NCBI RefSeq assembly: GCF_000245815.1
Contig: NZ_JH601104.1
Location: 85,919 to 149,918 of the forward strand
Reading direction: 5' to 3'
DNA: 64,000 nt
Source of the DNA: Dolosigranulum pigrum ATCC 51524
Lineage (GTDB): Bacteria > Bacillota > Bacilli > Lactobacillales > Carnobacteriaceae_A
In this document: piece by piece, positions 17,486-27,362 of the stretch
Layout of the letters: each line of letters opens with the position of its first letter
Numbering within the stretch: position 1 is the stretch's first letter
Program-made: the position numbers and the translations under genes
The notes under the pieces: model-generated
The model's input: the letters and a program-made list of their open reading frames with translations, nothing else
Databases searched by the model: none
What the model was told of the DNA's origin: nothing

Positions 17486-18406
17486 CTACTTTTTAACGAG
17501 CACCTGATCAATATAATGATCGTGTGTCTTGTGCAAAATCAAATCAGCTCGGAATCGTGTCGGCAAGATATATTCTTGTAAATTCACTAAATTAACTGTC
17601 TTCCAAACATTTCGGGCATAATCGAAGGCCTCTTTTCGTGGCATATTCGCTAACTTGTTATAGTAATTGCTCTCCTTCTGAAACGCTGTATCTAACAGAA
17701 TACCAATTCGACCCAAGTACCACTTCTCAATCAATTCTGGCTTCGCATCCACATAAAAGCTAAAATCAAAAAAGTCACTGACAAATATTTTCTCATTCGA
17801 TGGTAACTGCAACACATTAATTCCTTCAACAATTAAAATATCTGGCTTATCCACTGTAATAAATTCATCCGGAACAATATCGTATATTTCATGTGAATAT
17901 TTCGGCACTTGAATAGTGGGTTTCCCGTTCTTCACATCTGCTAAAAATCGAATTAACCGCTCCATATCATAACTCTCTGGGAAGCCTTTTTTATCCATCA
18001 TATTCCGATCTGCCAGTACCTGATTGGGATATAAAAAGCCATCCGTTGTAATCAGATCAACTTGTTGCTGCGGGTGGAACTGTGCTAAGAGTGTCTGTAG
18101 TAAACGAGCAACCGTACTTTTCCCAACAGCGACACTCCCAGCTATCCCGATAATATATGGCTCCGAACGTTCTCCATACGTTAAATAATCTGCTCGCGTT
18201 TGTTTCAGTTGCTTATAATTAGCTAAGACAATATCCAACAGTTGCACAATCGGCACATAAATATCTCTCACGTCATCGATCGAAATTTTATCATTCAGCG
18301 ACCGAATGGATTCCAATTTTTCGTCCGTCAGTTCAAAATCTACTCGATCGTTGAGTGCCTGCCATTCTGAGCGTTCATAAATTAAAAAGTTATCGGATTC
18401 TCGCAT
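17486..18406 (-). CDS. coaA: Type I pantothenate kinase
   Basis: CoaA phosphorylates pantothenate, the committed step of coenzyme A synthesis. The 306-residue protein has the P-loop GIAGSVAVGKST, TTDGFLYPN, the KGFPESYD motif and the late RADLILHK segment of the prokaryotic type I family. It is transcribed away from the mevalonate operon, with about 130 bases between them. Confidence 0.97.
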   Translation of the reverse strand: MRESDNFLIYERSEWQALNDRVDFELTDEKLESIRSLNDKISIDDVRDIYVPIVQLLDIVLANYKQLKQTRADYLTYGERSEPYIIGIAGSVAVGKSTVARLLQTLLAQFHPQQQVDLITTDGFLYPNQVLADRNMMDKKGFPESYDMERLIRFLADVKNGKPTIQVPKYSHEIYDIVPDEFITVDKPDILIVEGINVLQLPSNEKIFVSDFFDFSFYVDAKPELIEKWYLGRIGILLDTAFQKESNYYNKLANMPRKEAFDYARNVWKTVNLVNLQEYILPTRFRADLILHKTHDHYIDQVLVKK

Positions 18407-18540
18407 ACAATTCCCTCCAGTATCATCACTATTATCTAGTTTAAGTCATTGCTGGATGGAACTCAAACAAAATCTTAAATTATTTTTAACTTTCTTCCGC
18501 TACAATAGAGATAAACGATAGATTGGAGAGGAGAACGATA

Positions 18541-19506
18541 ATGGATGCACTCGCACAGACAAAACAAGGGATCGGCACCGCCCATGGTAAGGTGATCTTA
18601 ATCGGTGAACATGCGGTGGTTTATAATATGCCAGCCATTGCGCTACCATTTACTGCTACAACTGTTTCAGTTAGTATTCAGCCATGTACGGGTGAGAATT
18701 ACATCGACAGTGCTTATTATACCGGACCACTTGCTTCCTCCGAACAACTAAATCATCTTCATCAGATGATTCAAGCCGTATGTACATATTTAGAAACCTC
18801 TTCGGACGGCTTATATATAACAATTGATAGCTCTCTCCCCGCTGAGCGAGGTGTAGGATCCAGTGCTGCTGTGGCAAGTGCAACCTTAAGAGCTTTATGT
18901 GACTATTTTGATGCTGAGTTAGATGAAGCGAGCTTTACTCATTTTGTCTCTATTTCCGAAAACATGGTGCACGGTCAAGCAAGTGGCATTGATACCGAAG
19001 TGATTTTCCAACAGTCACCCATCTATTTTACCAAAGACCAGCCACCGGAAACGTTAGACCTCCAATTATCTGGCTACTTAATAACCGCTGATACAGGCGT
19101 AACGGGCTCAACGAAGGAAGCTGTTGCAGATATTCAACAATTACTTATCGACTATCCTGCAAAGACATTGGAAACTATTCAGCAACTGGGACAACTTGCT
19201 AATCAAGCAAAAGAGGTCATTCTGTCAGGTAACATAAAGCAATTAGGTCAAATATTATCTAACTCACACTTACAATTAAAACAACTCACGGTCAGCAGTC
19301 CTGAACTTGATCAGTTAGTCTTCACTGCATTGCAAGCCGGTGCACTTGGCGCCAAACTAACCGGTAGTGGACGTGGAGGATGTATGATTGCCCTTGCTGC
19401 AACTGAAGCAGAAGCCCAACAAATCGCTGACGCCTTACAACAAGCCGGCGCTACTCAAACTTGGATTAATTCGTTAGGAGATTCCACCGATGACAACTTA
19501 TACTAG
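18541..19506 (+). CDS. mvk: Mevalonate kinase
   Basis: A GHMP-family kinase that makes mevalonate-5-phosphate. The 321-residue protein has GKVILIGEHAVVYNMPAIA, the phosphate loop PAERGVGSSAAVASA and the C-terminal KLTGSGRGGCMIAL. The ATG at 18541 follows GGAGAGGAG and is preferred over a frame that opens six codons earlier. It leads the operon mvk-mvaD-pmk-fni and overlaps mvaD by 17 bases. Confidence 0.97.
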   Translation: MDALAQTKQGIGTAHGKVILIGEHAVVYNMPAIALPFTATTVSVSIQPCTGENYIDSAYYTGPLASSEQLNHLHQMIQAVCTYLETSSDGLYITIDSSLPAERGVGSSAAVASATLRALCDYFDAELDEASFTHFVSISENMVHGQASGIDTEVIFQQSPIYFTKDQPPETLDLQLSGYLITADTGVTGSTKEAVADIQQLLIDYPAKTLETIQQLGQLANQAKEVILSGNIKQLGQILSNSHLQLKQLTVSSPELDQLVFTALQAGALGAKLTGSGRGGCMIALAATEAEAQQIADALQQAGATQTWINSLGDSTDDNLY

Positions 19507-20500
19507 CTCTTGGATACGCGCTTACACGAACATTGCTCTCATTAAATATTGGGGGAAAGCGGATGAAGCCCTCAAACTTCCCAAAAACAATTCGATTTCT
19601 TTGACCCTTGATAGCTTCTACACCGATACGTATGTTCAATTCGATTCTCGCTTCACTACCGATACACTAACGATTGATGGCCAGGAGCAAAGTGGAGCTG
19701 CGTTGAAAAAGGCCAAAATTATTCTTGACTTAGTCCGTGAAGTAGCTCAGGTTGATTACAATGCTAAGATTACAAGTCTCAATTATGTTCCTACAGCAGC
19801 CGGGCTAGCCTCTTCCGCTTCTGGCTTAGCTGCCTTAGCGGGAGCTGCCAGTAATGCCTTAGAACTCAACCTGTCTGATGCCGAACTTTCCCGACTCGCT
19901 CGCCGTGGATCTGGCTCTGCTTCCCGCAGTATTTTTGGTGGTTTTGTTGAGTGGGAAAAAGGGCATTCTGATGTAACATCGGTGGCGAAACCGCTCGATG
20001 ATGCTAATTGGGATATTGGGATGTTATTTATTATTTTAGATAGTCGCCAAAAAGCTGTCTCCAGTAGTGAAGGTATGAGCCGAACTGTAGCGACTTCAGT
20101 CTTCTATCCTGCTTGGTTAGAGACTATCGAATTGGATTTGGCCGACATGCGGCAAGCAATTAAAGACCAAAGTATCCAACAAGTTGGAGAAATCGCTGAA
20201 CGTAATGCCCTTAAAATGCACGGTACTAACTTAGGCGCTAATCCGCCGTTCACATACTGGTCAGCTGAAAGTTTACGCGCGATGGAACACGTCCGTCAAC
20301 TCCGCCAAGAAGGCTACAACGTTTATTTCACCATGGATGCCGGACCCAATGTTAAATTAATCAGCACTTGCCAAGAATTGAAAGAAATAAAAGAACGCCT
20401 AAGTAAGTATTACGATCCGGCTCAACTAATCTTAGCTCAACCAGGACCGGGACTAACTGTGCTACCAGATCATGTACATGCCGACATCACACCAAACTAA
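19490..20500 (+). CDS. mvaD: Diphosphomevalonate decarboxylase
   Basis: MvaD turns mevalonate diphosphate into isopentenyl diphosphate with ATP. The 336-residue GHMP protein has NIALIKYWGKADE, the loop TAAGLASSASGLAALA and the catalytic region RRGSGSASRSIFGGF, ending with the TMDAGPNVKL motif. Its ribosome site TTAGGAG lies within the end of mvk, so the two are coupled. Confidence 0.98.
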   Translation: MTTYTSSWIRAYTNIALIKYWGKADEALKLPKNNSISLTLDSFYTDTYVQFDSRFTTDTLTIDGQEQSGAALKKAKIILDLVREVAQVDYNAKITSLNYVPTAAGLASSASGLAALAGAASNALELNLSDAELSRLARRGSGSASRSIFGGFVEWEKGHSDVTSVAKPLDDANWDIGMLFIILDSRQKAVSSSEGMSRTVATSVFYPAWLETIELDLADMRQAIKDQSIQQVGEIAERNALKMHGTNLGANPPFTYWSAESLRAMEHVRQLRQEGYNVYFTMDAGPNVKLISTCQELKEIKERLSKYYDPAQLILAQPGPGLTVLPDHVHADITPN

Positions 20501-20531
20501 TTGATACAAATTGATAGAGAGAGGATTCAAC

Positions 20532-21638
20532 ATGACCACCATTCGCATTCCAGGAAAATTATATCTTGCTGGCGAATATGCTGTTACTCACCCGGGACAA
20601 CCTGCTGTGATTATAGCGGTAGATCGCTTCTTAGAACTCACGGTCTCTGAAGCGACAACAAGTAACGGCTCTTTTTACTCTGAGGGGTATACAAACATGC
20701 CTCTCCTAATTGGTCGGAAGAACGATCGCCCAGAACTCCCTTCACCGTTTGAACTCATCCAACAGACTTTGCAGCTCATTGAACGCTACATACAGGAACT
20801 GGGTAAAGTAATCCGTCCATATGATTTAGATCTGCGAACTGATTTAGAACTGCATGGCCAAAAGATCGGCTTAGGATCAAGTGGAGCCGTGACGGTTGCC
20901 TTAGTGCACGGTTTACTTGAGTGGCATCACTTGCCAACCTCACCGCTACTTGTGTATAAATTAGCCGCACTCGCTCACCTTGCTTTAGGAAGTCATGGGT
21001 CACTGGGAGACTTAGCTGCCTGTAGTTTTACGGGCTGTATTCGGTACCGTTCACCCAATCGCCAAGCCATACGCAATCTTTACGAAAATACATCATCCCT
21101 GTTAGCGACTATCCGGACACCTTGGCCTGAGCTATCGATTGAACGTCTCCCCTTCCCCGCTAACTGTCACCTATTAGTTGGCTGGACGAAGCAACCTGCC
21201 GCTACAGAACAGCTTATTAGTCAACCTAAGCCACTAACTGACCAACAGCTGTCCCAATTTTTAGCTACTAGTCGAGGCTGTGTCGACCAACTCGTACAAG
21301 GGATAACAGAACAGAATCACTCAGCAATGGCAGACGCATTCACGAACAATCGTGCCTTACTCCAATTATTCGCTAAGCAACGACAAATGACCATCGAAAC
21401 CCCGATGCTGAAGACGTTATGTGACTGTGCCGAACAATTTGGTGCAGCTGGCAAAACATCTGGAGCCGGTGGTGGAGATTGTGGGATTGCTCTTGTCCAT
21501 GACCGAACAATGGCTAATCAGATTACACAATGTTGGCAACAGGCCGGCATCACCCCGCTAAACCTTGCTATTTATACCCGAAAGGATGACTCATCTTGCC
21601 AAAACAAACCAACCGAAAAAACGAACATGTCTCCTTAG
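20532..21638 (+). CDS. pmk: Phosphomevalonate kinase
   Basis: This GHMP kinase makes mevalonate-5-diphosphate. The 368-residue protein opens with IRIPGKLYLAGEYAVTHPG, has the loop QKIGLGSSGAVTVAL and the end motif KTSGAGGGDCGIAL. The ATG at 20532 follows AGAGAGGA and is preferred to a TTG seven codons earlier. It is the third gene of the operon and overlaps fni by 43 bases. Confidence 0.96.
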   Translation: MTTIRIPGKLYLAGEYAVTHPGQPAVIIAVDRFLELTVSEATTSNGSFYSEGYTNMPLLIGRKNDRPELPSPFELIQQTLQLIERYIQELGKVIRPYDLDLRTDLELHGQKIGLGSSGAVTVALVHGLLEWHHLPTSPLLVYKLAALAHLALGSHGSLGDLAACSFTGCIRYRSPNRQAIRNLYENTSSLLATIRTPWPELSIERLPFPANCHLLVGWTKQPAATEQLISQPKPLTDQQLSQFLATSRGCVDQLVQGITEQNHSAMADAFTNNRALLQLFAKQRQMTIETPMLKTLCDCAEQFGAAGKTSGAGGGDCGIALVHDRTMANQITQCWQQAGITPLNLAIYTRKDDSSCQNKPTEKTNMSP

Positions 21639-22648
21639 CTGAAAAATTTTATCCCCGACAACACTCTCCATTCAATGACATTCAATTTATCCATCACTCA
21701 CTGCCCGGTATCGATGTGGCTGACGTGGATTTATCCATCTCCGTCGCTGGACTAACCTTCTCAGCTCCTTTCTTTATCAACGCCATGACGGGGGGAAGCG
21801 ATTGGACCGGTCGCGTCAATGAGAAGCTCGCCATCATTGCTCGAGAATGTCAACTAGCAATGGCAACCGGCTCAATCAGTGCTGGGTTAAAGTTCCCTGA
21901 TATGGCTGATTCTTACCGGATTGTCCGCCAAACGCATCCAAATGGTCTAATCCTAGCCAATCTAGGAGCCGGGCATAGTGTTGAAAATGCACAGCGAGCA
22001 GTTGATTTACTCCAAGCTGACGGCCTGCAAATTCATGTCAATGCTCCTCAAGAAATCGTCATGCCTGAAGGAGATCGTAGCTTCTGTCATTGGTTAGACC
22101 ATATTCAAGCAATTGTCGATAACATCTCCGTGCCCATTATTGTAAAAGAAGTCGGCTTCGGCATGAGTCGCGAAACAATTCAGTTACTCGATGATATTGG
22201 AGTGGATGCGATTGATATTAGTGGTCGGGGTGGCACGAACTTTGCCCAGATTGAAAATTACCGGCGCAAAGATTATAAACTGGACATATTAGAAGATTGG
22301 GGCCAGACAACGCCGGTCTCCTTACTTGAAGCCGGGGAAGTTTCTCTAAAAACCGCTGAAATTATTGCATCTGGCGGTATTCGTACCCCACTGGAGATGA
22401 CTAAAGCTCTTGCGCTTGGGGCTCATCTCGTCGGATTATCTGGCGAATTTTTACACTTGACTCTCAATGATATCGATCAAGCCATTACAACCGTCCAGCA
22501 GTGGAAAGAAACACTGACAAAAATTTACACTATTCTCGGAGCTCAATCAACTCCTCATCTACAGCAAGCCCAACTCATATTGCGTGGTGACACCGCTCAT
22601 TGGTGCTATGCCCGCGGAATCGATATCACCCAATATAGCCAGCGTTAA
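21596..22648 (+). CDS. fni: Type 2 isopentenyl-diphosphate isomerase
   Basis: An FMN- and NADPH-dependent isomerase that interconverts IPP and DMAPP, the last step supplied by this operon. The 350-residue protein has the N-terminal RKNEHVSLA, INAMTGG, ANLGAG and the FMN-phosphate motif SGRGGTNF. The start is a TTG at 21596 with AAAGGATG upstream; the conserved N-terminal Arg-Lys-x-Glu-His just after it supports that choice over any later ATG. Confidence 0.96.
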   Translation: MPKQTNRKNEHVSLAEKFYPRQHSPFNDIQFIHHSLPGIDVADVDLSISVAGLTFSAPFFINAMTGGSDWTGRVNEKLAIIARECQLAMATGSISAGLKFPDMADSYRIVRQTHPNGLILANLGAGHSVENAQRAVDLLQADGLQIHVNAPQEIVMPEGDRSFCHWLDHIQAIVDNISVPIIVKEVGFGMSRETIQLLDDIGVDAIDISGRGGTNFAQIENYRRKDYKLDILEDWGQTTPVSLLEAGEVSLKTAEIIASGGIRTPLEMTKALALGAHLVGLSGEFLHLTLNDIDQAITTVQQWKETLTKIYTILGAQSTPHLQQAQLILRGDTAHWCYARGIDITQYSQR

Positions 22649-22672
22649 ATTTATTAATCTCCACTATACAAC

Positions 22673-22719
22673 ACAAGCCTCGAAGATTAGATTTATTAAA
22701 TCTAATCTTCGAGGCTTGT
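22673..22719. terminator. Perfect 23-bp inverted repeat between convergent genes
   Basis: Arms 22673-22695 and 22697-22719 are perfect reverse complements around a single central base. It lies between the end of fni and the end of the convergent unknown gene. There is no long T run on the plus strand, so it is best read as a two-way hairpin terminator or message stabiliser. Confidence 0.75.
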
Positions 22720-22757
22720 CTATAATTAACTGGTTAGCAAGTTGCTTTTTAAACGAT

Positions 22758-23237
22758 TTAAAGATACATTGGCATTGTATCTTTAATCACAACTGATTCA
22801 TTCAATATCACTAACCGCATATCATCAACAAATCTATACTCATGACGGCACAGCCCAGCTTCTATCGTACATTCACTCAGTAAGATATGGGGCAATAAGT
22901 CATACGTATGATACGCACCATACGCATCATACACACCTTGATTAAAGAGAAAATGACCATCCAACTGCTTGACTCCTTCATAAAAACTGTAACGAATATC
23001 GCCATCATACAATTGAAATGTCAAAATCAAGACAGTCTTTTCCATACCAGCTACTTTAGATAGTTCAATATCTATTAACTTACTATCATGAAACATATCT
23101 CCTAAAAAGACGCTACACGTATACGAATTAAACCGGTGCCAAACACGTCTTAAATGATATTCATACGCTTTATAATATTTATTTAACTCATCCATTGAAA
23201 CATCAGGCCAATCAAGATAAGGCTCTAAAAATTGCAT
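22758..23237 (-). CDS. Hypothetical protein, 159 residues
   Basis: I do not recognise a family. The protein is soluble, mixed alpha/beta in look, rich in Tyr and acidic residues, and has no signal peptide or membrane segment. It starts with an ATG after a GAGGTG ribosome site. Phrases such as YDAYGAYHTYDLLPHIL and the short size resemble polymorphic-toxin immunity-type proteins, but that is a weak impression. It is a single-gene unit, convergent with fni. Confidence 0.6.
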   Translation of the reverse strand: MQFLEPYLDWPDVSMDELNKYYKAYEYHLRRVWHRFNSYTCSVFLGDMFHDSKLIDIELSKVAGMEKTVLILTFQLYDGDIRYSFYEGVKQLDGHFLFNQGVYDAYGAYHTYDLLPHILLSECTIEAGLCRHEYRFVDDMRLVILNESVVIKDTMPMYL

Positions 23238-23431
23238 GTTAACACCTCAAATCGCCAGCTGTAATGCTGATTTTTTATCTTATTCATATCTATATCCCGC
23301 TCTTTTATAGCAAATTACACTCTAGACAGTTTTTTCGAAAAAATACTACTCTTAACTTACGTTTTAAAATTTCACACTGACATTAGAAATAATATGTCCC
23401 TGTTGGTTGCCAAGGTTGAGATGTTGAGAGG

Positions 23432-23770
23432 TTAAATCATCCATTGCATCAGGAAGACACTAACAATCCCTACAAAAACCGACAACAACATATGCTCGGT
23501 CTTCTTACTCACAACGAACACAATAATGGACGGAATAATCAGTGGGTTGGTGAACGGATTTAGCGCCAATTCAGCACTGTCCGTTAGAAAAACATCACTC
23601 GCAACTAACGCAGCAAAAATGGATACCGGGATAAAGTTCATCCACGTCTTGAAGTCTTCTGATAGCTCTACTCCTTGCAATAACTTAAGAGGCAGATACC
23701 GCGTCAAGATCGCTGAGGCACTAAGCGCCACTAACATGATAAGAAAATCTTGGTTACTCACGAACCTCAC
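23432..23770 (-). CDS. azlD: AzlD-type branched-chain amino acid export subunit
   Basis: The 112-residue protein has four membrane helices and the AzlD motif ALSASAILTRYLPLKLL followed by WMNFIPVSIFAALVASD. With AzlC it forms an exporter of branched-chain amino acids and analogues. It overlaps azlC by 17 bases. Confidence 0.92.
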   Translation of the reverse strand: MRFVSNQDFLIMLVALSASAILTRYLPLKLLQGVELSEDFKTWMNFIPVSIFAALVASDVFLTDSAELALNPFTNPLIIPSIIVFVVSKKTEHMLLSVFVGIVSVFLMQWMI

Positions 23771-24446
23771 CTACTTCCCGCACTGATTGATGATAGCGGA
23801 AGCCAATGAACGATGCAATCACAGCAGCAATGACAATGACCATGCTATTATCGAACAACACTTGCAATATAACCGTCAACACAGCAGATAAGACAGCTGA
23901 CAGTACCATCGCTTTATGCTTAAAGTGGCTCACCGTCATACAAATAAACAGCGCTGTTAACCCATAGCTCATGATGAAGGTGTCAATCTCAATATAGCTC
24001 ACTAAGAGTGCCCCTAACACTGTCGCCCCGCCCCAGACAATGTAACTTAACAGATTGACTGATACGGCATCTTTGACCGTCCACTCCGAGCCCCCTTGAT
24101 GAAATAATGTATAATTTACTCCATACGTCTCATCCGTAATCGTTGTTCCGAAGAGAAAACTCATCCATCCCGACTCGCCTCGCACAATCTGCGCCGAGCT
24201 CAACGACATTAAAATAAATCGCACATTCAAGAAAGCAATTGTTAAAATAATCGAAAAAACTCCGGCACCGACACTGGTCATATTTGCAATTAAAAATTGA
24301 CCAGCACCCGAATAAATAAACAAACTCGTTAATAAAATTTGGACAACACTATAGCCCACTTCATACAGCACCATGCCGCATGCTAATCCAATCGCAAAGT
24401 AGCTAACTAAGATTGGTAAAGCCTGTTTTAAAACCTTTATAGACAC
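23754..24446 (-). CDS. azlC: AzlC-type branched-chain amino acid export subunit
   Basis: The 230-residue membrane protein has the AzlC core motif QILLTSLFIYSGAGQFLIA and LNVRFILMSLS, with about six helices. The start is a GTG at 24446 with AAGGTGA upstream. It precedes azlD and follows pdp by 9 bases, so pdp-azlC-azlD may share a message even though their functions do not obviously match. Confidence 0.93.
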   Translation of the reverse strand: MSIKVLKQALPILVSYFAIGLACGMVLYEVGYSVVQILLTSLFIYSGAGQFLIANMTSVGAGVFSIILTIAFLNVRFILMSLSSAQIVRGESGWMSFLFGTTITDETYGVNYTLFHQGGSEWTVKDAVSVNLLSYIVWGGATVLGALLVSYIEIDTFIMSYGLTALFICMTVSHFKHKAMVLSAVLSAVLTVILQVLFDNSMVIVIAAVIASFIGFRYHQSVREVGEVRE

Positions 24447-24455
24447 ATAATCACC

Positions 24456-25769
24456 TTACTCAGCTGTCACAGTGCGGTGAATCAGTGTCGGTTTTGAGGC
24501 TTCATCGGCTATTGTAATATAAGCCAATAAGCGCTCGGTTGCCTCCTCGACTACCTCTGCTGATTTATTCGTATAGAGCGTTGCTAATGCTTCACCTGCT
24601 TCAATCTCATCGCCAACTTTTTTATGCAGTACAATCCCTGCAGACAGATCAATCGCACTATCTTTTGTCTCACGACCAGCCCCTAAGATCATAGCGACCG
24701 TCCCCACTTTATCAGCGACAATCTCAGAGACAACACCACTCTCTTTTGCTTTTACGTCAACTGTTGTGGCTGCTTGTGGCAAAATAGCTTCCGGCTCATC
24801 CACCACTGAGCCATCTCCCCCTTGTGCCACCACAAATTCTCTAAATTTTTCTAGCGCTGTACCATCTGTTAAGGCTTGCTTCATCCGTTCTTTTGCTTCT
24901 TCAATAGAGTCGACTTCACCACTTAAGTACGCCATCTGTGCCCCTAATTCTAAACAGAGTTCGGTTAAGTCTTCTGGCCCTTCACCGCGTAGTGTATCAA
25001 TCGCTTCTTTCACTTCTAGCCCATTCCCAATCGCATAGCCTAATGGTTGACTCATATCAGAAATCACGGCCATCGTCTGGCGATTGACTTGCGCGCCAAT
25101 ATTTACCATGGTTCGAGCAAGCTCCTCCGCCCGGTCCAATTCCTTCATAAAGGCACCTGCTCCCGTCTTCACATCGAGCACAATTGCATCAGCACCTGAG
25201 GCAATTTTTTTACTCATAATGGAACTTGCAATCAGTGGAATAGAATTCACCGTGCCTGTCACATCACGGAGCGCATAAAGTTTCTTATCAGCGGGTGTTA
25301 AATTCCCTGATTGTCCTGCCAAAGCTAACTTATTCGTATTCACTAAATCAATAAAGTCCGCTTGACTAATCTCAATATGGAATCCAGGAATGGCTTCTAA
25401 CTTATCTAACGTTCCTCCCGTATGACCTAACCCGCGCCCGCTCATTTTCGCTACTGGAATACCTAAACTCGCGACCAATGGAATCAACACTAAAGTTGTC
25501 GTATCCCCAACTCCACCTGTTGAATGCTTGTCCACCTTAATACCGGCAATATCTGATAAGTCAATGGTCTCCCCTGAGTTCACCATCGCCATCGTAAAGT
25601 CACTTAATTCTTCTGCAGTCATCTCATTGAAATATACCGCCATCGCAAACGCACTCATCTGATAATCGGGAATCTCCCCCGTCGTGAAGTGGTCAATTAA
25701 CCAATCAATTTCTGCAGTTGTTAATATTTCATGATTTTGCTTTTTCTCAATTAAATCCACCATTCTCAT
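24456..25769 (-). CDS. pdp: Pyrimidine-nucleoside phosphorylase
   Basis: Pdp cleaves uridine, thymidine and deoxyuridine with phosphate. The 437-residue protein has the signature KMSGRGLGHTGGTLDKLE, the phosphate motif KHSTGGVGDTTTL and SGNLTPADKKLYALRDVT, very close to the Bacillus enzyme. The ATG at 25769 (MRMVDLIEKKQ) matches the Bacillus start and follows AAAGGGA. Confidence 0.97.
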   Translation of the reverse strand: MRMVDLIEKKQNHEILTTAEIDWLIDHFTTGEIPDYQMSAFAMAVYFNEMTAEELSDFTMAMVNSGETIDLSDIAGIKVDKHSTGGVGDTTTLVLIPLVASLGIPVAKMSGRGLGHTGGTLDKLEAIPGFHIEISQADFIDLVNTNKLALAGQSGNLTPADKKLYALRDVTGTVNSIPLIASSIMSKKIASGADAIVLDVKTGAGAFMKELDRAEELARTMVNIGAQVNRQTMAVISDMSQPLGYAIGNGLEVKEAIDTLRGEGPEDLTELCLELGAQMAYLSGEVDSIEEAKERMKQALTDGTALEKFREFVVAQGGDGSVVDEPEAILPQAATTVDVKAKESGVVSEIVADKVGTVAMILGAGRETKDSAIDLSAGIVLHKKVGDEIEAGEALATLYTNKSAEVVEEATERLLAYITIADEASKPTLIHRTVTAE

Positions 25770-26090
25770 ATATAACACGTCCCTTTCCTAAGTGCTTTCA
25801 TTGTAACAGAAATCAGCAAAAAATGCTTGTTAAACCGCTGACAACTCTATTTAACTCTCTTTCTGCCTTAACATACTTAGCACAAAAAATGTCTATGTCA
25901 AACCAAATATTGAATGCAGATGCTCCGCCTAAAGTAACTCATTCTACTAGATAGGCAGTCTAATTTAACAACCTAAACTTAACTATTTTTCTTTTTTATG
26001 AAAGGGCTCTTATTAGAAAACAGAGCTTTTTTGTGATAAACTACACGTGTGAAATGTTAATCTATACAAATAATCAAAGGAGGATTATTT
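25770..26090. other. Divergent intergenic region between pdp and kbl
   Basis: About 320 bases carry no convincing gene. On the plus strand, a small hairpin with a T run at 26001-26032 (AAAGGGCTCT, loop, AGAGCTTTTTT) lies 58 bases before the kbl start. No T-box or known riboswitch motif is evident. Confidence 0.5.
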
Positions 26091-27284
26091 ATGACCAGTC
26101 AAACATTAAAAACATTTTTAGAAGAAAATTTACAGGAACTGAAAGATAATGGCTTGTACAATGAAATCGATGAAGTACAAGGGCCAAATGGGGCAAAAAT
26201 TCAAATTGATGGGCGTGAATTAATTAACTTATCGTCCAATAACTATCTGGGCTTCGCAACCGATGAAGCACTGATTGCACGCGCGAACGAAGCAACTGAA
26301 ACATACGGTGTCGGAGCTGGAGCTGTTCGTACCATTAACGGAACTCAGACCATTCACCGCGAACTAGAAGAAAAAATTGCGGAATTCAAAGGGACCGAAG
26401 CAGCCATTGCCCTTCAATCCGGCTTTAATTCCAATATGGCTGCGATTCCTGCTATTGTCGGTAAAAATGACGCGATTCTATCCGATGAGCTAAACCACGC
26501 CTCTATTATCGATGGCTGTCGTCTCTCCGGGGCAAAAATTATTCGTGTCAAGCACCAAGATATGGATGATTTGCGCCAAAAAGCAAAAGAAGCAACTGAG
26601 AGTGGTCAATACGAAAAAATTATGTATATCACAGATGGAGTCTTCTCGATGGATGGAAATGTAGCCAACCTACCTGGCGTCATTGAAGTCGCCGAGGAAT
26701 TTGACTTAATTACGTATGTTGATGATGCGCATGGTTCCGGGGTAATGGGCAAAGGAGCGGGAACAGTCAAGCACTTCGGTCTCCAAGATAAAATTGACTT
26801 ACAAATGGGCACATTGTCGAAAGCGATCGGTGTCGTCGGTGGTTATGTCGCCGGAACCCAAGAATTAGTTGATTGGCTGAAGGTACGTGGCCGTCCATTC
26901 TTATTCTCCACATCACTAACACCAGGAGCTTGTGCTGCGTGTATCGAAGCCATTGACCAGCTCATGACGTCAACCGAGCGCCACGACAAACTATGGGAAA
27001 ATGGTCGCTACTTGAAAAAAGGCCTAAAAGAACTGGGCTTCAATATTGGGAAATCTGAAACACCCATCACACCATGTATCATCGGTGAAGAAAAACTAAC
27101 CCAACAATTCTCAAAACGTCTCAACGAAGAAGGCGTCTATGCCAAATCAATCGTCTTCCCAACCGTCCCACGCGGAACCGGTCGTGTTCGTAACATGCCA
27201 ACTGCTGCGCATACCAAAGATATGCTTGATGAAGCACTCGCAGTCTACGAAAAAGTCGGTAAAGAACTTCATATAATTGACTAA
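26091..27284 (+). CDS. kbl: Glycine C-acetyltransferase (2-amino-3-ketobutyrate CoA ligase)
   Basis: A PLP enzyme of the alpha-oxoamine synthase family that splits 2-amino-3-ketobutyrate into glycine and acetyl-CoA during threonine use. The 397-residue protein has SNNYLGFA, VDDAHGSGVMG and the PLP Lys in GTLSKAIGVVGGY. AAAGGAGGATT precedes the ATG. The usual partner threonine dehydrogenase is not next to it, so the substrate source must lie elsewhere; a related oxoamine synthase role is less likely. Confidence 0.93.
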   Translation: MTSQTLKTFLEENLQELKDNGLYNEIDEVQGPNGAKIQIDGRELINLSSNNYLGFATDEALIARANEATETYGVGAGAVRTINGTQTIHRELEEKIAEFKGTEAAIALQSGFNSNMAAIPAIVGKNDAILSDELNHASIIDGCRLSGAKIIRVKHQDMDDLRQKAKEATESGQYEKIMYITDGVFSMDGNVANLPGVIEVAEEFDLITYVDDAHGSGVMGKGAGTVKHFGLQDKIDLQMGTLSKAIGVVGGYVAGTQELVDWLKVRGRPFLFSTSLTPGACAACIEAIDQLMTSTERHDKLWENGRYLKKGLKELGFNIGKSETPITPCIIGEEKLTQQFSKRLNEEGVYAKSIVFPTVPRGTGRVRNMPTAAHTKDMLDEALAVYEKVGKELHIID

Positions 27285-27312
27285 CAATCGAACCAATTAT
27301 TAACTTATAATG

Positions 27313-27354
27313 AAATCCCCAGCTGAACTCCTTAGTGCATTCAGCTGGGGATTT
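27313..27354. terminator. Two-way terminator between kbl and rpiA
   Basis: A 15-base perfect stem (AAATCCCCAGCTGAA with its complement) around a 12-base loop is followed by ATTTTTT on the plus strand. It serves the convergent genes kbl and rpiA. Confidence 0.88.
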
Positions 27355-27362
27355 ATTTTTTA

